Shown: positions 46,052 to 56,112 of the stretch, piece by piece
Numbering within the stretch: position 1 is the stretch's first letter
Layout of the letters: each line of letters starts with the position of its first letter
Assembly (NCBI RefSeq): GCF_002407605.1
Contig: NZ_NXGV01000004.1
Span: forward strand, 62,001-126,000
Length of the DNA: 64,000 nucleotides
Direction of reading: 5' to 3'
Origin: Marinobacter sp. ANT_B65
Lineage (GTDB): Bacteria > Pseudomonadota > Gammaproteobacteria > Pseudomonadales > Oleiphilaceae
Position numbers and translations under genes: made by a program
The notes under the pieces: model-generated
Databases searched by the model: none
The model's input: the letters and a program-made list of their open reading frames with translations, nothing else
Told to the model about the DNA's origin: nothing

Positions 46052-47520
46052 GCCCCTGTTATTGTCGCAAGGATCCCGGCACTAGCTCGCTGACTGACCC
46101 TGACGCAGTTGCGGCCTGCACCCTTGGCCAGATACAGCGCCCGATCCGCACGATCAAAGACCGTTTCCTCGGTGTCTCCGGGGGTAAAAGCCGTCAGGCC
46201 TGCAGAAAAAGTAATCGTTACAGGACTTCCACCGAAATGAAACGGCAGGGCACTGACGTGGGCACGGAGCTTGTCCATAACAATTAATGCATTGTCTGCA
46301 TTGGTTTCAGGAAAGAGAAGCACAAATTCCTCACCACCAAAACGTGCTGCAAAGTCAGTCGTACGCAACCGGCTTGCAATTTCCCTGGCCACAAGCTGGA
46401 GCACCCTGTCACCAGCTTTATGGCCATATGAATCATTCACGCGCTTGAACAGGTCTATATCCATCACACCTATCGTCAGCGGGTACTGGTAACGCTTCCA
46501 GCGATTGAACTCAAAAGACAATCGCTCCTGCCATGCTTCCCGATTTGGCAACTGGGTAAGCAGATCGGTCATGGCCCGCTCACGCTCCTTGCGGACCTGC
46601 CCCTGCATCTGCTCTGAATGCGCTTCCATAACCGCCACTCGCTCCTGCATGGCCAGCAACTGTTCGGAAAGCATCTTTTCACGCTCCGTTTCCTCAACCC
46701 GGAACTTACCCACCGCCTGACCAATAAACTCCAGATGACGGCTGACTGACTGCTTCAGCCCCTGGAGATCATCACTCGCCTGAATGTGCCGGCCAACCAG
46801 TTCGATTTCTTCCCGGATGTTGCGATCAAGCGCTTCTGAAGCCGCCTGGCGGCCAGACTGTGCGGATGACTGCACGAAGAAATGCTCTTGCAACACTTCA
46901 AGGCGCTCATCAAGGCGCTTGAGAAAACCTTCAAACTCCCGCTGACTGCGAGTGACAGCGGCGACAATAAGGTCGGCGACCTGATTCAGCCCATCCCTCA
47001 ACTCCTCCCAGTTATCACTGGATAGCAGCGCCCTTTGCAGATTCCTCGCCCGCGTCTCCGCATCTGGTTCCAGAGATACCTGGCTAAGCAACTGCCCTAA
47101 AAGATGGCCAACACGCCGGGCGATACGAAGCCGCTGGCTTTCGGACCCGGAGTCAGACGCACCATCGCGCAGATCAAGCTCATCTCCAGCAAAAAGCTTC
47201 GGCTCAGCTTCCGGTTCTGCAGAAAGCCCGGGGCGTTTCATAGCCTTTCCGGCAGGTACCTCATCCAGAAGAGCGACCTGGCGGTCGATCTTCTCCTGCA
47301 GCGCCTTCCAGCCGTCCACATCTACCTTGTTCTTGCGCAGGTCAGACCGGACCCGGGCCAACAGGCGATCAAGTTCCGGTGCCTGACCTTCAGCAGCGAG
47401 GCATGTACGCACTAACATACGCTCAAGCGAGTTGCGCTCAGCCGTCCAATGTTTTTCCCTGTGTTCTGCAGCCTCAAGTTCCTGAAAATATCGTTCTTTC
47501 CAGGATTGATCAGATGACAT
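46048..47520 (-). CDS. Diguanylate cyclase (GGDEF) with helical N-terminal region
   Basis: 490 residues. The first 310 are helical and partly coiled coil, without membrane segments. The C-terminal GGDEF domain (about 320-480) has the active motif GGEEF (395-399) and an intact RxxD product-inhibition site (RTTD) five residues before it. It makes cyclic di-GMP in the cytoplasm. ATG 47520 overlaps the xerC stop (TGATG), so it is the distal gene of the lysA-dapF-DUF484-xerC operon. Confidence 0.9.
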   Translation of the reverse strand: MSSDQSWKERYFQELEAAEHREKHWTAERNSLERMLVRTCLAAEGQAPELDRLLARVRSDLRKNKVDVDGWKALQEKIDRQVALLDEVPAGKAMKRPGLSAEPEAEPKLFAGDELDLRDGASDSGSESQRLRIARRVGHLLGQLLSQVSLEPDAETRARNLQRALLSSDNWEELRDGLNQVADLIVAAVTRSQREFEGFLKRLDERLEVLQEHFFVQSSAQSGRQAASEALDRNIREEIELVGRHIQASDDLQGLKQSVSRHLEFIGQAVGKFRVEETEREKMLSEQLLAMQERVAVMEAHSEQMQGQVRKERERAMTDLLTQLPNREAWQERLSFEFNRWKRYQYPLTIGVMDIDLFKRVNDSYGHKAGDRVLQLVAREIASRLRTTDFAARFGGEEFVLLFPETNADNALIVMDKLRAHVSALPFHFGGSPVTITFSAGLTAFTPGDTEETVFDRADRALYLAKGAGRNCVRVSQRASAGILATITGA

Positions 47521-48494
47521 CAAACGTTTCCTTCCCGTTCGGAGTTCTGGTCGTCGTAGCCGTGCCCACTGCGTCGGCGAGCCCTGGGGTGACTCTGGTC
47601 ATAAACCCGGGCTAAATGTTGGAAGTCAAGATGAGTATAGACCTGCGTAGTAGATATGTCCGCATGGCCCAGCAATTCCTGCACCGCACGCAAATCTCCA
47701 CTGGATTCAAGCATATGGCTTGCAAATGAGTGCCGCAGCATATGCGGGTAAAGCTTCTGGTCAGCGCCCTTGGCAACCCCCCACCGACTCAGGCGGGCCT
47801 GAATACTGCGATGACTCAGACGGTCACCCCGGCGGCTTACAAACAAAGCTGTCTCGGCTTCAGGAGCCAATCCTGCGCGGACGGGCATCCATTGGCCAAT
47901 GGCCTCCAGCGCTTTCCGCCCCACGGGGAGTATTCGTGTTTTACTGCCTTTTCCCACGACCCGCGCTTCGCCCCCCTTGCAGTCAACGGAATCCACATCA
48001 AGACTGGCCAGTTCCGCCAGGCGCAAGCCAGAAGAATACATAAGTTCAAACATACAGCGGTCACGCACTTCCAGCGGATCGTCCGGCAGAGCGTCAAGAA
48101 GAGAATTGAGCTGATCCACATCGGCTACCCGGGGCAGACGTTTACTGCTCTTCGGAGCCCGGATATCCAGTGCCGGGTTATCCGTAGCCAGCCGTTCCCG
48201 CAACAGATACTGGTAGAAACGCCTTGTGGCCGACAAATGGCGGGCAATGCTACGGCCACTGAGCCCCTGACGGCTAAGGCTGGCCACGTAACGACGCAGA
48301 TCATGGCCGCTTACGGCTCGCCATTCCGTGCAGTCATGCTCCACGAGCCAGGAGGCAAGCCGAAGCAGGTCGCGCTGGTAGTTTTCCGATGTTCGGGGAG
48401 AGTGGCGCTTTTCAGATTCGAGGTGCTGAACAAAATCTGCCAGATACCCGCTCAACTCATGAGGCAATTGAGCTGACACGGGCAATGAGGCCAC
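47520..48494 (-). CDS. xerC: Tyrosine recombinase XerC
   Basis: 324 residues. N-terminal SAM-like DNA-binding domain (YLADFVQHLESEKRHSPRTSENYQRDL, seen in pieces) and C-terminal catalytic domain with the conserved Arg in YSSGLRLAELA, HMLRHSFASHML (HxxR), LLGHADISTT and the catalytic Tyr in TQVYTHL. With XerD it resolves chromosome dimers at dif. GTG start one base after the DUF484 stop. The DUF484-xerC order is the standard gammaproteobacterial arrangement. Confidence 0.94.
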   Translation of the reverse strand: MASLPVSAQLPHELSGYLADFVQHLESEKRHSPRTSENYQRDLLRLASWLVEHDCTEWRAVSGHDLRRYVASLSRQGLSGRSIARHLSATRRFYQYLLRERLATDNPALDIRAPKSSKRLPRVADVDQLNSLLDALPDDPLEVRDRCMFELMYSSGLRLAELASLDVDSVDCKGGEARVVGKGSKTRILPVGRKALEAIGQWMPVRAGLAPEAETALFVSRRGDRLSHRSIQARLSRWGVAKGADQKLYPHMLRHSFASHMLESSGDLRAVQELLGHADISTTQVYTHLDFQHLARVYDQSHPRARRRSGHGYDDQNSEREGNV

Positions 48495-48495
48495 G

Positions 48496-49242
48496 TTAGC
48501 GGGACTCCGTCGCGAGACCGGTTACCGGTGCGACTGTGGTATAGCGCTGAACCATAGGTGGCAGTAGCCGGCTGAGCGTGTCACTGATATAGCTGAGGAA
48601 CAGAGACCCCATGCTCTGGTCGAAATAGCCGGGTTCACAACTGCCAACCGCGAAAACACCCACCAGACCGTCACTGCGCAAAGGCACCAGAGCAACCGAT
48701 GCAATGGGCTCATCCCGGTCCGGAAACAGGAATTCCCGTTCGCTCTCCCGGAACTGACCACAGACAGCTCTGCTGCCATCCAGCAGATTACCAAGGCGAC
48801 TCTGGGCCTCGGCCGGGCTGACTATATGAAGAGCGCCCTGGGCGCTGCCAGGCACTTCCACATCCGTAAACAGGATAACTGAAGCGGCATCCAGTCCGAA
48901 ATCACCCCGGATACTGTCATCAATAGTGGATGCCATATCAATAAGGTTACGGGCTTCAATCACCTGCATCAGCAACCGCTTGCTTTTTTCAAATAGCCGA
49001 TCATTGTGACGGGCGATAGAAACCAGTTCCACCAACTCATGTCGCAGCGTGTCCCGTTGCTCACGGAACAGGTGTACCTGGCGCTCAACCAGTGAAATTG
49101 CCCGGCCACTATCATGAGGCAGGGTCAGGCTCCGCAGAAGCTCATCCTGTTCAATAAAAAAATCAGGATTATTGCTCAGATACTCTGCCACCTCTTCCCG
49201 GGTGAGCTCACCGGCCTTCTTACGGGCCGTTTGGTCTGTCAT
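48496..49242 (-). CDS. DUF484 (GAF-like) protein
   Basis: 248 residues. N-terminal REEVAEYLSNNPDFFIEQDELL signature of DUF484, a coiled coil, then a GAF-like domain (about 95-240). The family is regularly between dapF and xerC; its function is unproven. AGGAG sits six bases before ATG 49242; the longer frame to 49317 overlaps dapF. Confidence 0.9.
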   Translation of the reverse strand: MTDQTARKKAGELTREEVAEYLSNNPDFFIEQDELLRSLTLPHDSGRAISLVERQVHLFREQRDTLRHELVELVSIARHNDRLFEKSKRLLMQVIEARNLIDMASTIDDSIRGDFGLDAASVILFTDVEVPGSAQGALHIVSPAEAQSRLGNLLDGSRAVCGQFRESEREFLFPDRDEPIASVALVPLRSDGLVGVFAVGSCEPGYFDQSMGSLFLSYISDTLSRLLPPMVQRYTTVAPVTGLATESR

Positions 49243-49258
49243 CGTGATCTCCTGGCTT

Positions 49259-50194
49259 TCAGATCCGTTGTTTATGTGCGCGACCGGGCTTTCTGCGCCG
49301 ACCACCACCTGAGTCACCAGGCAGCCTTAACTGCCCTTCAAATACGCTTGTGGCAGGCCCTTCCATCATAACAGGGGTCCCTTCACCCTGCCATTCAATG
49401 ACCAGCCGCCCTCCGCGCAGGTCCACTTCCACCCGGTTATCGAGCAGGCCGCGCAGACATCCTGCAACGACGGCCGCACAGGCCCCGCTGCCACAAGCCA
49501 GTGTCTCGCCTGAACCGCGCTCATACACCCTAAGGCGCGCATGACTACTGTCAATTATCTGCAAAAAGCCAATATTGGCTTTCGACGGGAACCGGGGATG
49601 CTTTTCGAGACGCGGCCCAAGAACTGCAACCGGCGCCGTATCCACATCCTCAACCACAATAACCGCGTGGGGGTTGCCCATGGAAATGGCACTCAGCTCA
49701 ACGGTTTCAGAACCCGCTTCCACCGTATAGACATTTTTCCGACGCTCCGCGGCAAAAGGTATGGCCGGCGGGTTCAGTTCAGGCACCCCCATATTGACCA
49801 TCACCATGCCGTCTTTGACCACCCGCAGCTCAATCACACCACTCGCAGTCTGGACACGTATAATTTTTTTGTTCGTCAGGCGCTGATCCCGGACGAACTT
49901 CGCAAAACAACGGGCGCCATTACCGCACTGTTCAACCTCGGAACCGTCGGCGTTGAATATCCGGTAACGAAAATCCACATCCGGCAAGCCTGGCGGTTCA
50001 ACAACCAGCAACTGATCAAAACCGATACCAAAATTCCGGTCCGCCAGCTCCCTGATCATTTCCGGGCGTAAGCGGAATGGCTGACTGATTGCGTCAACCA
50101 CCATGAAGTCGTTGCCCAACCCGTGCATTTTACTGAACCGGAGCAGCGGCCCCTGATTTCGGCGGTGATGGGTCACTTCATTCCCCCCACTCAT
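49259..50194 (-). CDS. dapF: Diaminopimelate epimerase
   Basis: 311 residues (usual about 275). Both catalytic cysteines are present: [13 protein letters not shown] and [10 protein letters not shown]. It converts LL- to meso-diaminopimelate for lysine and peptidoglycan. The ATG overlaps the lysA stop (ATGA), giving an N-terminal extension of about 15 residues before [14 protein letters not shown]; a GTG at 50176 is an alternative. The C-terminus has an unusual basic tail ([16 protein letters not shown]) beyond the normal end. Confidence 0.93.
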   Translation of the reverse strand: MSGGNEVTHHRRNQGPLLRFSKMHGLGNDFMVVDAISQPFRLRPEMIRELADRNFGIGFDQLLVVEPPGLPDVDFRYRIFNADGSEVEQCGNGARCFAKFVRDQRLTNKKIIRVQTASGVIELRVVKDGMVMVNMGVPELNPPAIPFAAERRKNVYTVEAGSETVELSAISMGNPHAVIVVEDVDTAPVAVLGPRLEKHPRFPSKANIGFLQIIDSSHARLRVYERGSGETLACGSGACAAVVAGCLRGLLDNRVEVDLRGGRLVIEWQGEGTPVMMEGPATSVFEGQLRLPGDSGGGRRRKPGRAHKQRI

Positions 50195-51441
50195 TCCGGC
50201 AGGCAGCTTTCTGGCGCAAGCTGATCCTCAAGAGTCTCGCGACGGCGAACAATATGCACCTGCCCGCCATCAACCATAAGCTCCGGCGGGCGGTTTCGGG
50301 TGTTGTAGTTAGAACTCATAACAAAGCCATAGGCGCCCGCCGAGCGCACCGCCAGCAGATCACCAGCCTTTAGCCGCAGCGGCCGGTCTTTGCCCAGAAA
50401 ATCCCCGGTCTCACAGACAGGCCCGACCAGATCCCAGGTTTTTTCTTCAGCTTCCTCATGGAGCTGCACTGGCACAATAGCCTGCCAGGCACTGTAAAGC
50501 GCAGGGCGGATCAGATCATTCATGGCAGCATCGATAATCGCAAAGTTACGATATTCAGTGCACTTCAGAAACTCGACCCGGGTAACCAGTATGCCTGCGT
50601 TGGCCGCGATTGAGCGGCCAGGCTCAAGAATAAGCTCCAGCTTGCGGTCACCGATACGTTCGTCCAGAGCCCTGACGTATTCAGACGGCTCCGGCGGTTG
50701 TTCGTCGTTGTAAGTAACACCCAGACCACCACCCATATCCAGGTGCCGGATGTGAATACCTTTGTCAGCCAAAACATCGATCAGCGCCAGAACCCGGTCG
50801 AGAGCGTCCAGAAACGGAGAAAAGGATGTGAGCTGAGAGCCAATATGGCAATCCACGCCTTTGATTTCGAGGTTCGGTAATGTTGCTGCACGGGCATATA
50901 CCTCTGGCGCGTCGGCAATATCAATACCAAACTTGTTCTCTTTCAGACCCGTGGAAATATATGGGTGAGTTCCGGCATCAACATCCGGGTTAACCCGCAG
51001 GGAAACCGGAGCTTTAACGCCCAGCTCACCGGCCACCGCATTGAGCCTGTCCAGCTCAGTATCAGATTCCACGTTGAAGCAGCGAACACCCGCTTCCAGG
51101 GCCCGGCGCATTTCCCATTCCTGCTTGCCAACACCGGAAAACACAACCTTGCCCGCATCACCGCCAGCACGCAGCACGCGTTCCAGCTCACCGGCGGAGA
51201 CAATATCAAAGCCGGAACCCAGACGGGCCAGGACATTCAGAACCGCCAGATTGCTGTTGGCCTTTACGGCGTAGCACACAAGGTGCTCACGCCCCCTCAG
51301 AGCCTCATCATAAGCCTTGTAATGACGCTCCAGTGTGGCCCGGGAATACACGTAAGCCGGCGTGCCAAAGCGTTCGGCAATAGCAGATACAGCAACATCT
51401 TCGGCGTAAAGCTCGCCATCACGGTAGTTAAAGTGATCCAT
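50191..51441 (-). CDS. lysA: Diaminopimelate decarboxylase
   Basis: 416 residues, PLP fold-type III. PLP lysine in [13 protein letters not shown] near residue 60; [23 protein letters not shown], and the substrate Cys motif [11 protein letters not shown]. It makes lysine from meso-diaminopimelate. ATG 51441 ([16 protein letters not shown]) matches the family. Its first bases overlap the end of lptM. Confidence 0.95.
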   Translation of the reverse strand: MDHFNYRDGELYAEDVAVSAIAERFGTPAYVYSRATLERHYKAYDEALRGREHLVCYAVKANSNLAVLNVLARLGSGFDIVSAGELERVLRAGGDAGKVVFSGVGKQEWEMRRALEAGVRCFNVESDTELDRLNAVAGELGVKAPVSLRVNPDVDAGTHPYISTGLKENKFGIDIADAPEVYARAATLPNLEIKGVDCHIGSQLTSFSPFLDALDRVLALIDVLADKGIHIRHLDMGGGLGVTYNDEQPPEPSEYVRALDERIGDRKLELILEPGRSIAANAGILVTRVEFLKCTEYRNFAIIDAAMNDLIRPALYSAWQAIVPVQLHEEAEEKTWDLVGPVCETGDFLGKDRPLRLKAGDLLAVRSAGAYGFVMSSNYNTRNRPPELMVDGGQVHIVRRRETLEDQLAPESCLPE

Positions 51442-51583
51442 TGGATTCCTGATCGTGTAACGGAGTCTGGTATGGCCCGGCTGATACCTCCGGATTCTCC
51501 CGGTATAAAGGCCCTTTCTGACCGCAGCCACCAAGTGTAGCCGCCACAACCAGAAACACGATGGGCAGTGTCCACGCGCGCAT
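51428..51583 (-). CDS. lptM: Small lipoprotein LptM (YifL)
   Basis: 51 residues. Lipobox LGGC followed by the family motif CGQKGPLY near residue 20. LptM is an outer-membrane lipoprotein that assists LptD maturation. ATG 51583 gives a normal short signal peptide (MRAWTLPIVFLVVAATLGG). It overlaps lysA by 14 bp, the linkage seen across gammaproteobacteria. Confidence 0.88.
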   Translation of the reverse strand: MRAWTLPIVFLVVAATLGGCGQKGPLYRENPEVSAGPYQTPLHDQESNGSL

Positions 51584-51653
51584 ACTTGCCACCCCTGAGT
51601 TCATAATCGCCAAAGTATACCTGACCCGTGGCCCGCACGGCGAGGACGACAAG

Positions 51654-54557
51654 CTATCCGAAGGCTTCCAGTTCGCGGTTCAGAGCATACTCCAGAGCAG
51701 CACGGTAATAGAGGTACTGACTGGTCTGTATGTCCTGCTGATAAACCCTTGGATCCAGGTCATGGGGCAGATGCACGTCCGTGAGGTACACGGGATAGTG
51801 CTCCCCGCTTTGTCGCCGGGAATGGATATAGTGTGCAACGGCCGGGATCAGCTGATCACCGTATTGCAGAACAGTAAATTCCTGCTCACCGCAGTAGAGA
51901 TCAAAGCGAACCCGGCTACCGCCTTCCTGAACTCCCACGGCCTGCACTTCAAGGCCTGACAAAGCAATGCCTGAATCCGTTTGGGGCCGGTATTCCGGCC
52001 GCCAGTTTCCGTTGTTTGCGGTAATTTCATAGCACCGCACACCGGCCAGGGCCCCAGGCACCTCGCTGTAGCGCAAGGTTCGTCGCTCAACCAGATTTTC
52101 CAGAAAACGTAACAGCGGCACCAGAAGGTGCCGGCGGCTGGTAACCGGCTGGGTCCAGCCAAACAGGGAACCGCGCTCGTCGATCACCCATATCTGCACC
52201 TGCCCGCCACGAAGAGCATAGAACACCTGGATGCTGTCCGGCTCACTGACCTGACATGCAGCTCTCAGCCCCGGCTCGTCCAGAAGAGCCTGGCGATCAA
52301 AAATGATGGGAAGATAGATATCCCGGGGCTGAGCCAGGCACTCCATAAGCGCATCCCGGCTTTCAACGGCAATAAATCCCGGCTCGGTACCACTGAACTC
52401 CAGCAGAAAATACCGGCGATCCATCTCAATAACGTAACGCAAAGGATGCGGGCCAGCACCACCGGCAAAGAACTGGCGCAACACGTCGGCAAAGAGTTCC
52501 TGAACCCGCCGCGCAATAGCGCTTCCATGGCCGCGTTTGTGGCTGTGCACTTTGATATCAGGAATCACACGAGGGTCGAGAGCAACCGATGCCAATACAT
52601 TTTTCAGGCATTGAATCAGAGTATCACCGGAAGCGTAGTGCTGAAGGCTGAGTTCGTGCCAGCTGTTCAGCGTAACCTGATCGATGGTAACAACCAGATT
52701 CTCCCGCCCGCCGCTGAAGCCCAGCGAATCATGCCGGGCACTGAGTTTATGCAACCCTCGTTCTGTAAGGTGAGCCTGTGGATCAACACCTACATTGACC
52801 AGAAGAAGGTTGCGCAAGGGGTAAACACCACGAGCGAGCGCGTCCCGTCCGGCAGGCGCTACAGGAAAGGGCACGAAATCAGAAAGCGCTTCCAGCATCT
52901 CCCGCAGCTCACTGATGGATGCAACACCCTGCCCGGAACGGACATTGAGGCGGGTTGAGCGGGTCAGCAAGCCATTGCAATAACACCAGACAACCAGTTC
53001 GGTCAGGTTTCCGGATCGCCGTATAACGGACTGCCAGAAGGCGTCCGCAGGATCTTCCAGATCGCGGTACAGTAACCAGCCGCTCCCCACGCCACCTTGC
53101 TCTGACTGATGATGAAACGCCAGATTCTCCTCTTCCAGAGAAGGCGCAAGCCCGGGATTAATTAACTCAATTTTACCGGCCTTGCGCTGAAACGCTGCGT
53201 AGAGCTTGCGCCCGAGCAGATTAATGTCATGCGAGCTGATCGCAGACTTTTCACTGTGATCACGAGCCATTCTGGATAGCAGGCGATAACTGTGGGTTAG
53301 TTCCGAGACCACAACCCGACGCAGAGAAGACACCTCTTCTGCCCGCCAGCTCTGCCGGTTATCCAGCGCCGCCACCTGTTTCTCCTGCCAACCCCAGCCC
53401 GCCACAAGCTCTCTCAGCAACCTGGCTCTCCATGGCTCTACCCCCTGTTCGCCTGCCGCCCCGGTGCGGGTCAGAGGCAGTCCCGCTTTGACATACAAAC
53501 TGCGACGCACCAGATCCAGCCGTTCCCAGGCCTCAGCCCCCCTCAGCCATTGTTCCAGCCGCCTGTACAGCATTACATACGGGTCCAGAACGTCCACATC
53601 AGTGACGCCATTGAATACCGCCTGCTTGAACGTACGCGCCAGGACCGGCTGCTCCTGCGTCTGGGCGTAACATTCGATAAGCAGCAGCTTCAGGATAGAC
53701 TTCCATGGAGCATCAATTCCCTTATAAAGCTGCCACACTCCCGCGCCAAGAAATTCGCTGGCAGGTACAGCCGGCACAGCGCCAAAATCAACGTATTCGT
53801 CGCCCCGGATAAAACGGCAATCCACCAGCCTGTTTACACACTCCTGATAACGGTCTTCCTGCTCTGAAGGAATAAGCCACCACAACGGATAACATCCGCC
53901 CAGATGGATCCCTGTGCGATAGAACTCATCCAGTAACAGGTAGTGCTGGGCGCTGCCGCAGTTTTCACCGCTCACTTCCGCACGCGGCCTTCCCTGACGC
54001 CAGTCGGCCGCAGAAAACACAAACACATGCAACTCGATACCGAAAGAAGCCGCCCATTCGGTCAGCTTCGCAGCCTTGCGTTCCAGACACTGGATACCCG
54101 CCTCCTGCAGGTCATCGCGATGACATAGCCAGACATCCAGATCACTGGCAACAGAATGCCCCAAGGAACCAGGGCTGCCCATCAGGAACAGCGCTTCAAG
54201 ATCAGCCCGACGCCGCCCTTCATCACGGATACTGAAGGTACGGGCCAGACGTCGTGCTGCGTTCGTGGTCGCTGAATCAGGCTGGTAGTGGTTCAGGCCA
54301 TAAGGACAACCTGAATCCAGATAACCGGGCAACGCCGGGTGATTGGTATGGAACACCAACGGCAAAACTTCCAGAACTACCCGCTGCCTGTAGGTAAGCG
54401 AAGAGTGCGCACGCTGCCAGCGCTCGCGATTAACCGTAAGAAACCTGTCCCGCAGGCGGCGCAGGGTTTTACGGTCAATGCCCTCGTCAAAATCCAGGAC
54501 AATCGGAGGGGCATGAGCAATCAGGGATGCCCCGGGATCGCGGGAATCGCGGGACAA
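51654..54557 (-). CDS. cyaA: Class I adenylate cyclase
   Basis: 967 residues (E. coli CyaA 848). The N-terminal catalytic nucleotidyltransferase domain carries LMGSPGSLGHSVASDLDVW near residue 125 with the metal-binding DLD. The long C-terminal region is regulatory. It makes cAMP. The start is TTG at 54557, after the argH stop with 5 bp between, and no ATG or GTG lies close in frame. Two cAMP routes may exist in the genome, but only this one is visible. Confidence 0.93.
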   Translation of the reverse strand: MSRDSRDPGASLIAHAPPIVLDFDEGIDRKTLRRLRDRFLTVNRERWQRAHSSLTYRQRVVLEVLPLVFHTNHPALPGYLDSGCPYGLNHYQPDSATTNAARRLARTFSIRDEGRRRADLEALFLMGSPGSLGHSVASDLDVWLCHRDDLQEAGIQCLERKAAKLTEWAASFGIELHVFVFSAADWRQGRPRAEVSGENCGSAQHYLLLDEFYRTGIHLGGCYPLWWLIPSEQEDRYQECVNRLVDCRFIRGDEYVDFGAVPAVPASEFLGAGVWQLYKGIDAPWKSILKLLLIECYAQTQEQPVLARTFKQAVFNGVTDVDVLDPYVMLYRRLEQWLRGAEAWERLDLVRRSLYVKAGLPLTRTGAAGEQGVEPWRARLLRELVAGWGWQEKQVAALDNRQSWRAEEVSSLRRVVVSELTHSYRLLSRMARDHSEKSAISSHDINLLGRKLYAAFQRKAGKIELINPGLAPSLEEENLAFHHQSEQGGVGSGWLLYRDLEDPADAFWQSVIRRSGNLTELVVWCYCNGLLTRSTRLNVRSGQGVASISELREMLEALSDFVPFPVAPAGRDALARGVYPLRNLLLVNVGVDPQAHLTERGLHKLSARHDSLGFSGGRENLVVTIDQVTLNSWHELSLQHYASGDTLIQCLKNVLASVALDPRVIPDIKVHSHKRGHGSAIARRVQELFADVLRQFFAGGAGPHPLRYVIEMDRRYFLLEFSGTEPGFIAVESRDALMECLAQPRDIYLPIIFDRQALLDEPGLRAACQVSEPDSIQVFYALRGGQVQIWVIDERGSLFGWTQPVTSRRHLLVPLLRFLENLVERRTLRYSEVPGALAGVRCYEITANNGNWRPEYRPQTDSGIALSGLEVQAVGVQEGGSRVRFDLYCGEQEFTVLQYGDQLIPAVAHYIHSRRQSGEHYPVYLTDVHLPHDLDPRVYQQDIQTSQYLYYRAALEYALNRELEAFG

Positions 54558-54562
54558 AAGAC

Positions 54563-55972
54563 TCAGCCCTGCAGCTTGCGCGCGCGGCCAACAGCTGCAC
54601 GCACCTGAGCGGGCGCAGTGCCGCCAAGGTGGTCACGGGCCTGAACCGAACCTTCAAGCGTCAGCACGTCAAACACATCGTCGCCGATGGTATCTGAAAA
54701 CTGCTTAAGCTCTTCCAGTGTCATATCAGAAAGATCTCGATCTTCAGCCACACCGAATGCAACGGCCTTACCCACAACTTCATGGGCGTCCCGGAACGGC
54801 ATACCTTTCTTGACCAGATAATCCGCCAGATCCGTTGCTGTGGAGAATCCGCGTTTGGCCGCTACCCGCATATTATCTGCCTTGGCGCGAATAGCGGGAA
54901 CCATGTCAGCGTAGGCTTTCAGACACCCCTTGATGGTATCAACCGTATCGAACAAGGGCTCCTTGTCTTCCTGGTTGTCCTTGTTATACGCCAGTGGCTG
55001 ACTTTTCATCAGCGTGAGCAGGCACATCAGGTGCCCTGTCACACGGCCGGTTTTACCCCGGACAAGCTCAGGCACATCAGGGTTCTTTTTCTGAGGCATT
55101 ATTGAAGAGCCGGTACAGAAACGATCCGGCAGGTCAATAAAGTCGAACTGTGCCGAAGTCCACAACACCAGCTCCTCGCTGAAACGGGACAGGTGGGTCA
55201 TCAGCAACGCCGCGAAACTGCAGAATTCGATGGCAAAATCCCGGTCACTGACTGAGTCCAGGGAGTTTTCTGAAGGCCGCTCAAATCCCAGCAGCCGGGC
55301 AGTCATGGCCCGATCGATCGGATAGGTGGTGCCGGCCAGGGCTGCTGCACCCAGCGGCATAACGTTCACCCGTTTGCGACAGTCCTGCAAACGCTCAGCG
55401 TCACGAACCAGCATTTCATACCAGGCCAGAAGGTGATGCCCGAAGGTAACTGGCTGCGCCGTCTGAAGGTGGGTAAAACCGGGCATGATGGTATCGGCTT
55501 CGCGTTCGGCCAGATCCAGAAGACCGGCTTGCAGGCGCCGGAGCTCCTCGGCGATCACATCAATTTCATCGCGCAGGTACAGCCGGATATCCGTGGCCAC
55601 CTGATCGTTACGGCTACGGCCAGTGTGCAGCTTCTTGCCCGTAATCCCGATACGGTTGGTCAACTGGGCTTCTATGTTCATGTGGACGTCTTCGAGGCTC
55701 ACAGACCACTCAAACCGCCCCGCTTCAATATCTTCCTTGACTCCGTTCAGGCCATCAATAATGCGGTCGCGCTCGTCTTCTGTCAGAACGCCAACTTCTG
55801 CAAGCATGGTCGCGTGGGCAATGGAGCCGGTGATATCGTGATGATACAGGCGTTGATCAAACCCTACGGATGCAGTAAAGCGTTCCACAAACGCGTCTGT
55901 GGGTTCGCTGAAGCGTCCGCCCCAGGGTTTTTCGGAGGTTGTGGTCTGGTCAGGGTTTTTCTGATCCGTCAT
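54563..55972 (-). CDS. argH: Argininosuccinate lyase
   Basis: 469 residues. Fumarase/aspartase superfamily signature [40 protein letters not shown] and the catalytic-His block [18 protein letters not shown] (here MPGFTHLQ). It releases arginine and fumarate. Divergent from algZ, as in Pseudomonas. Confidence 0.96.
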   Translation of the reverse strand: MTDQKNPDQTTTSEKPWGGRFSEPTDAFVERFTASVGFDQRLYHHDITGSIAHATMLAEVGVLTEDERDRIIDGLNGVKEDIEAGRFEWSVSLEDVHMNIEAQLTNRIGITGKKLHTGRSRNDQVATDIRLYLRDEIDVIAEELRRLQAGLLDLAEREADTIMPGFTHLQTAQPVTFGHHLLAWYEMLVRDAERLQDCRKRVNVMPLGAAALAGTTYPIDRAMTARLLGFERPSENSLDSVSDRDFAIEFCSFAALLMTHLSRFSEELVLWTSAQFDFIDLPDRFCTGSSIMPQKKNPDVPELVRGKTGRVTGHLMCLLTLMKSQPLAYNKDNQEDKEPLFDTVDTIKGCLKAYADMVPAIRAKADNMRVAAKRGFSTATDLADYLVKKGMPFRDAHEVVGKAVAFGVAEDRDLSDMTLEELKQFSDTIGDDVFDVLTLEGSVQARDHLGGTAPAQVRAAVGRARKLQG

Positions 55973-56112
55973 GGTCTATCTTTCCTGCTGGCGGCCCGGC
56001 ATTATCTTGCGGGAACTGGGTACATTGAACGTGGCGAGAGTATAGCATTCTGACCCGAACAAAAGAGACTCCCCTACAAGGGAGCAAGGCGATCATCACG
56101 CAGGATTTCTTC

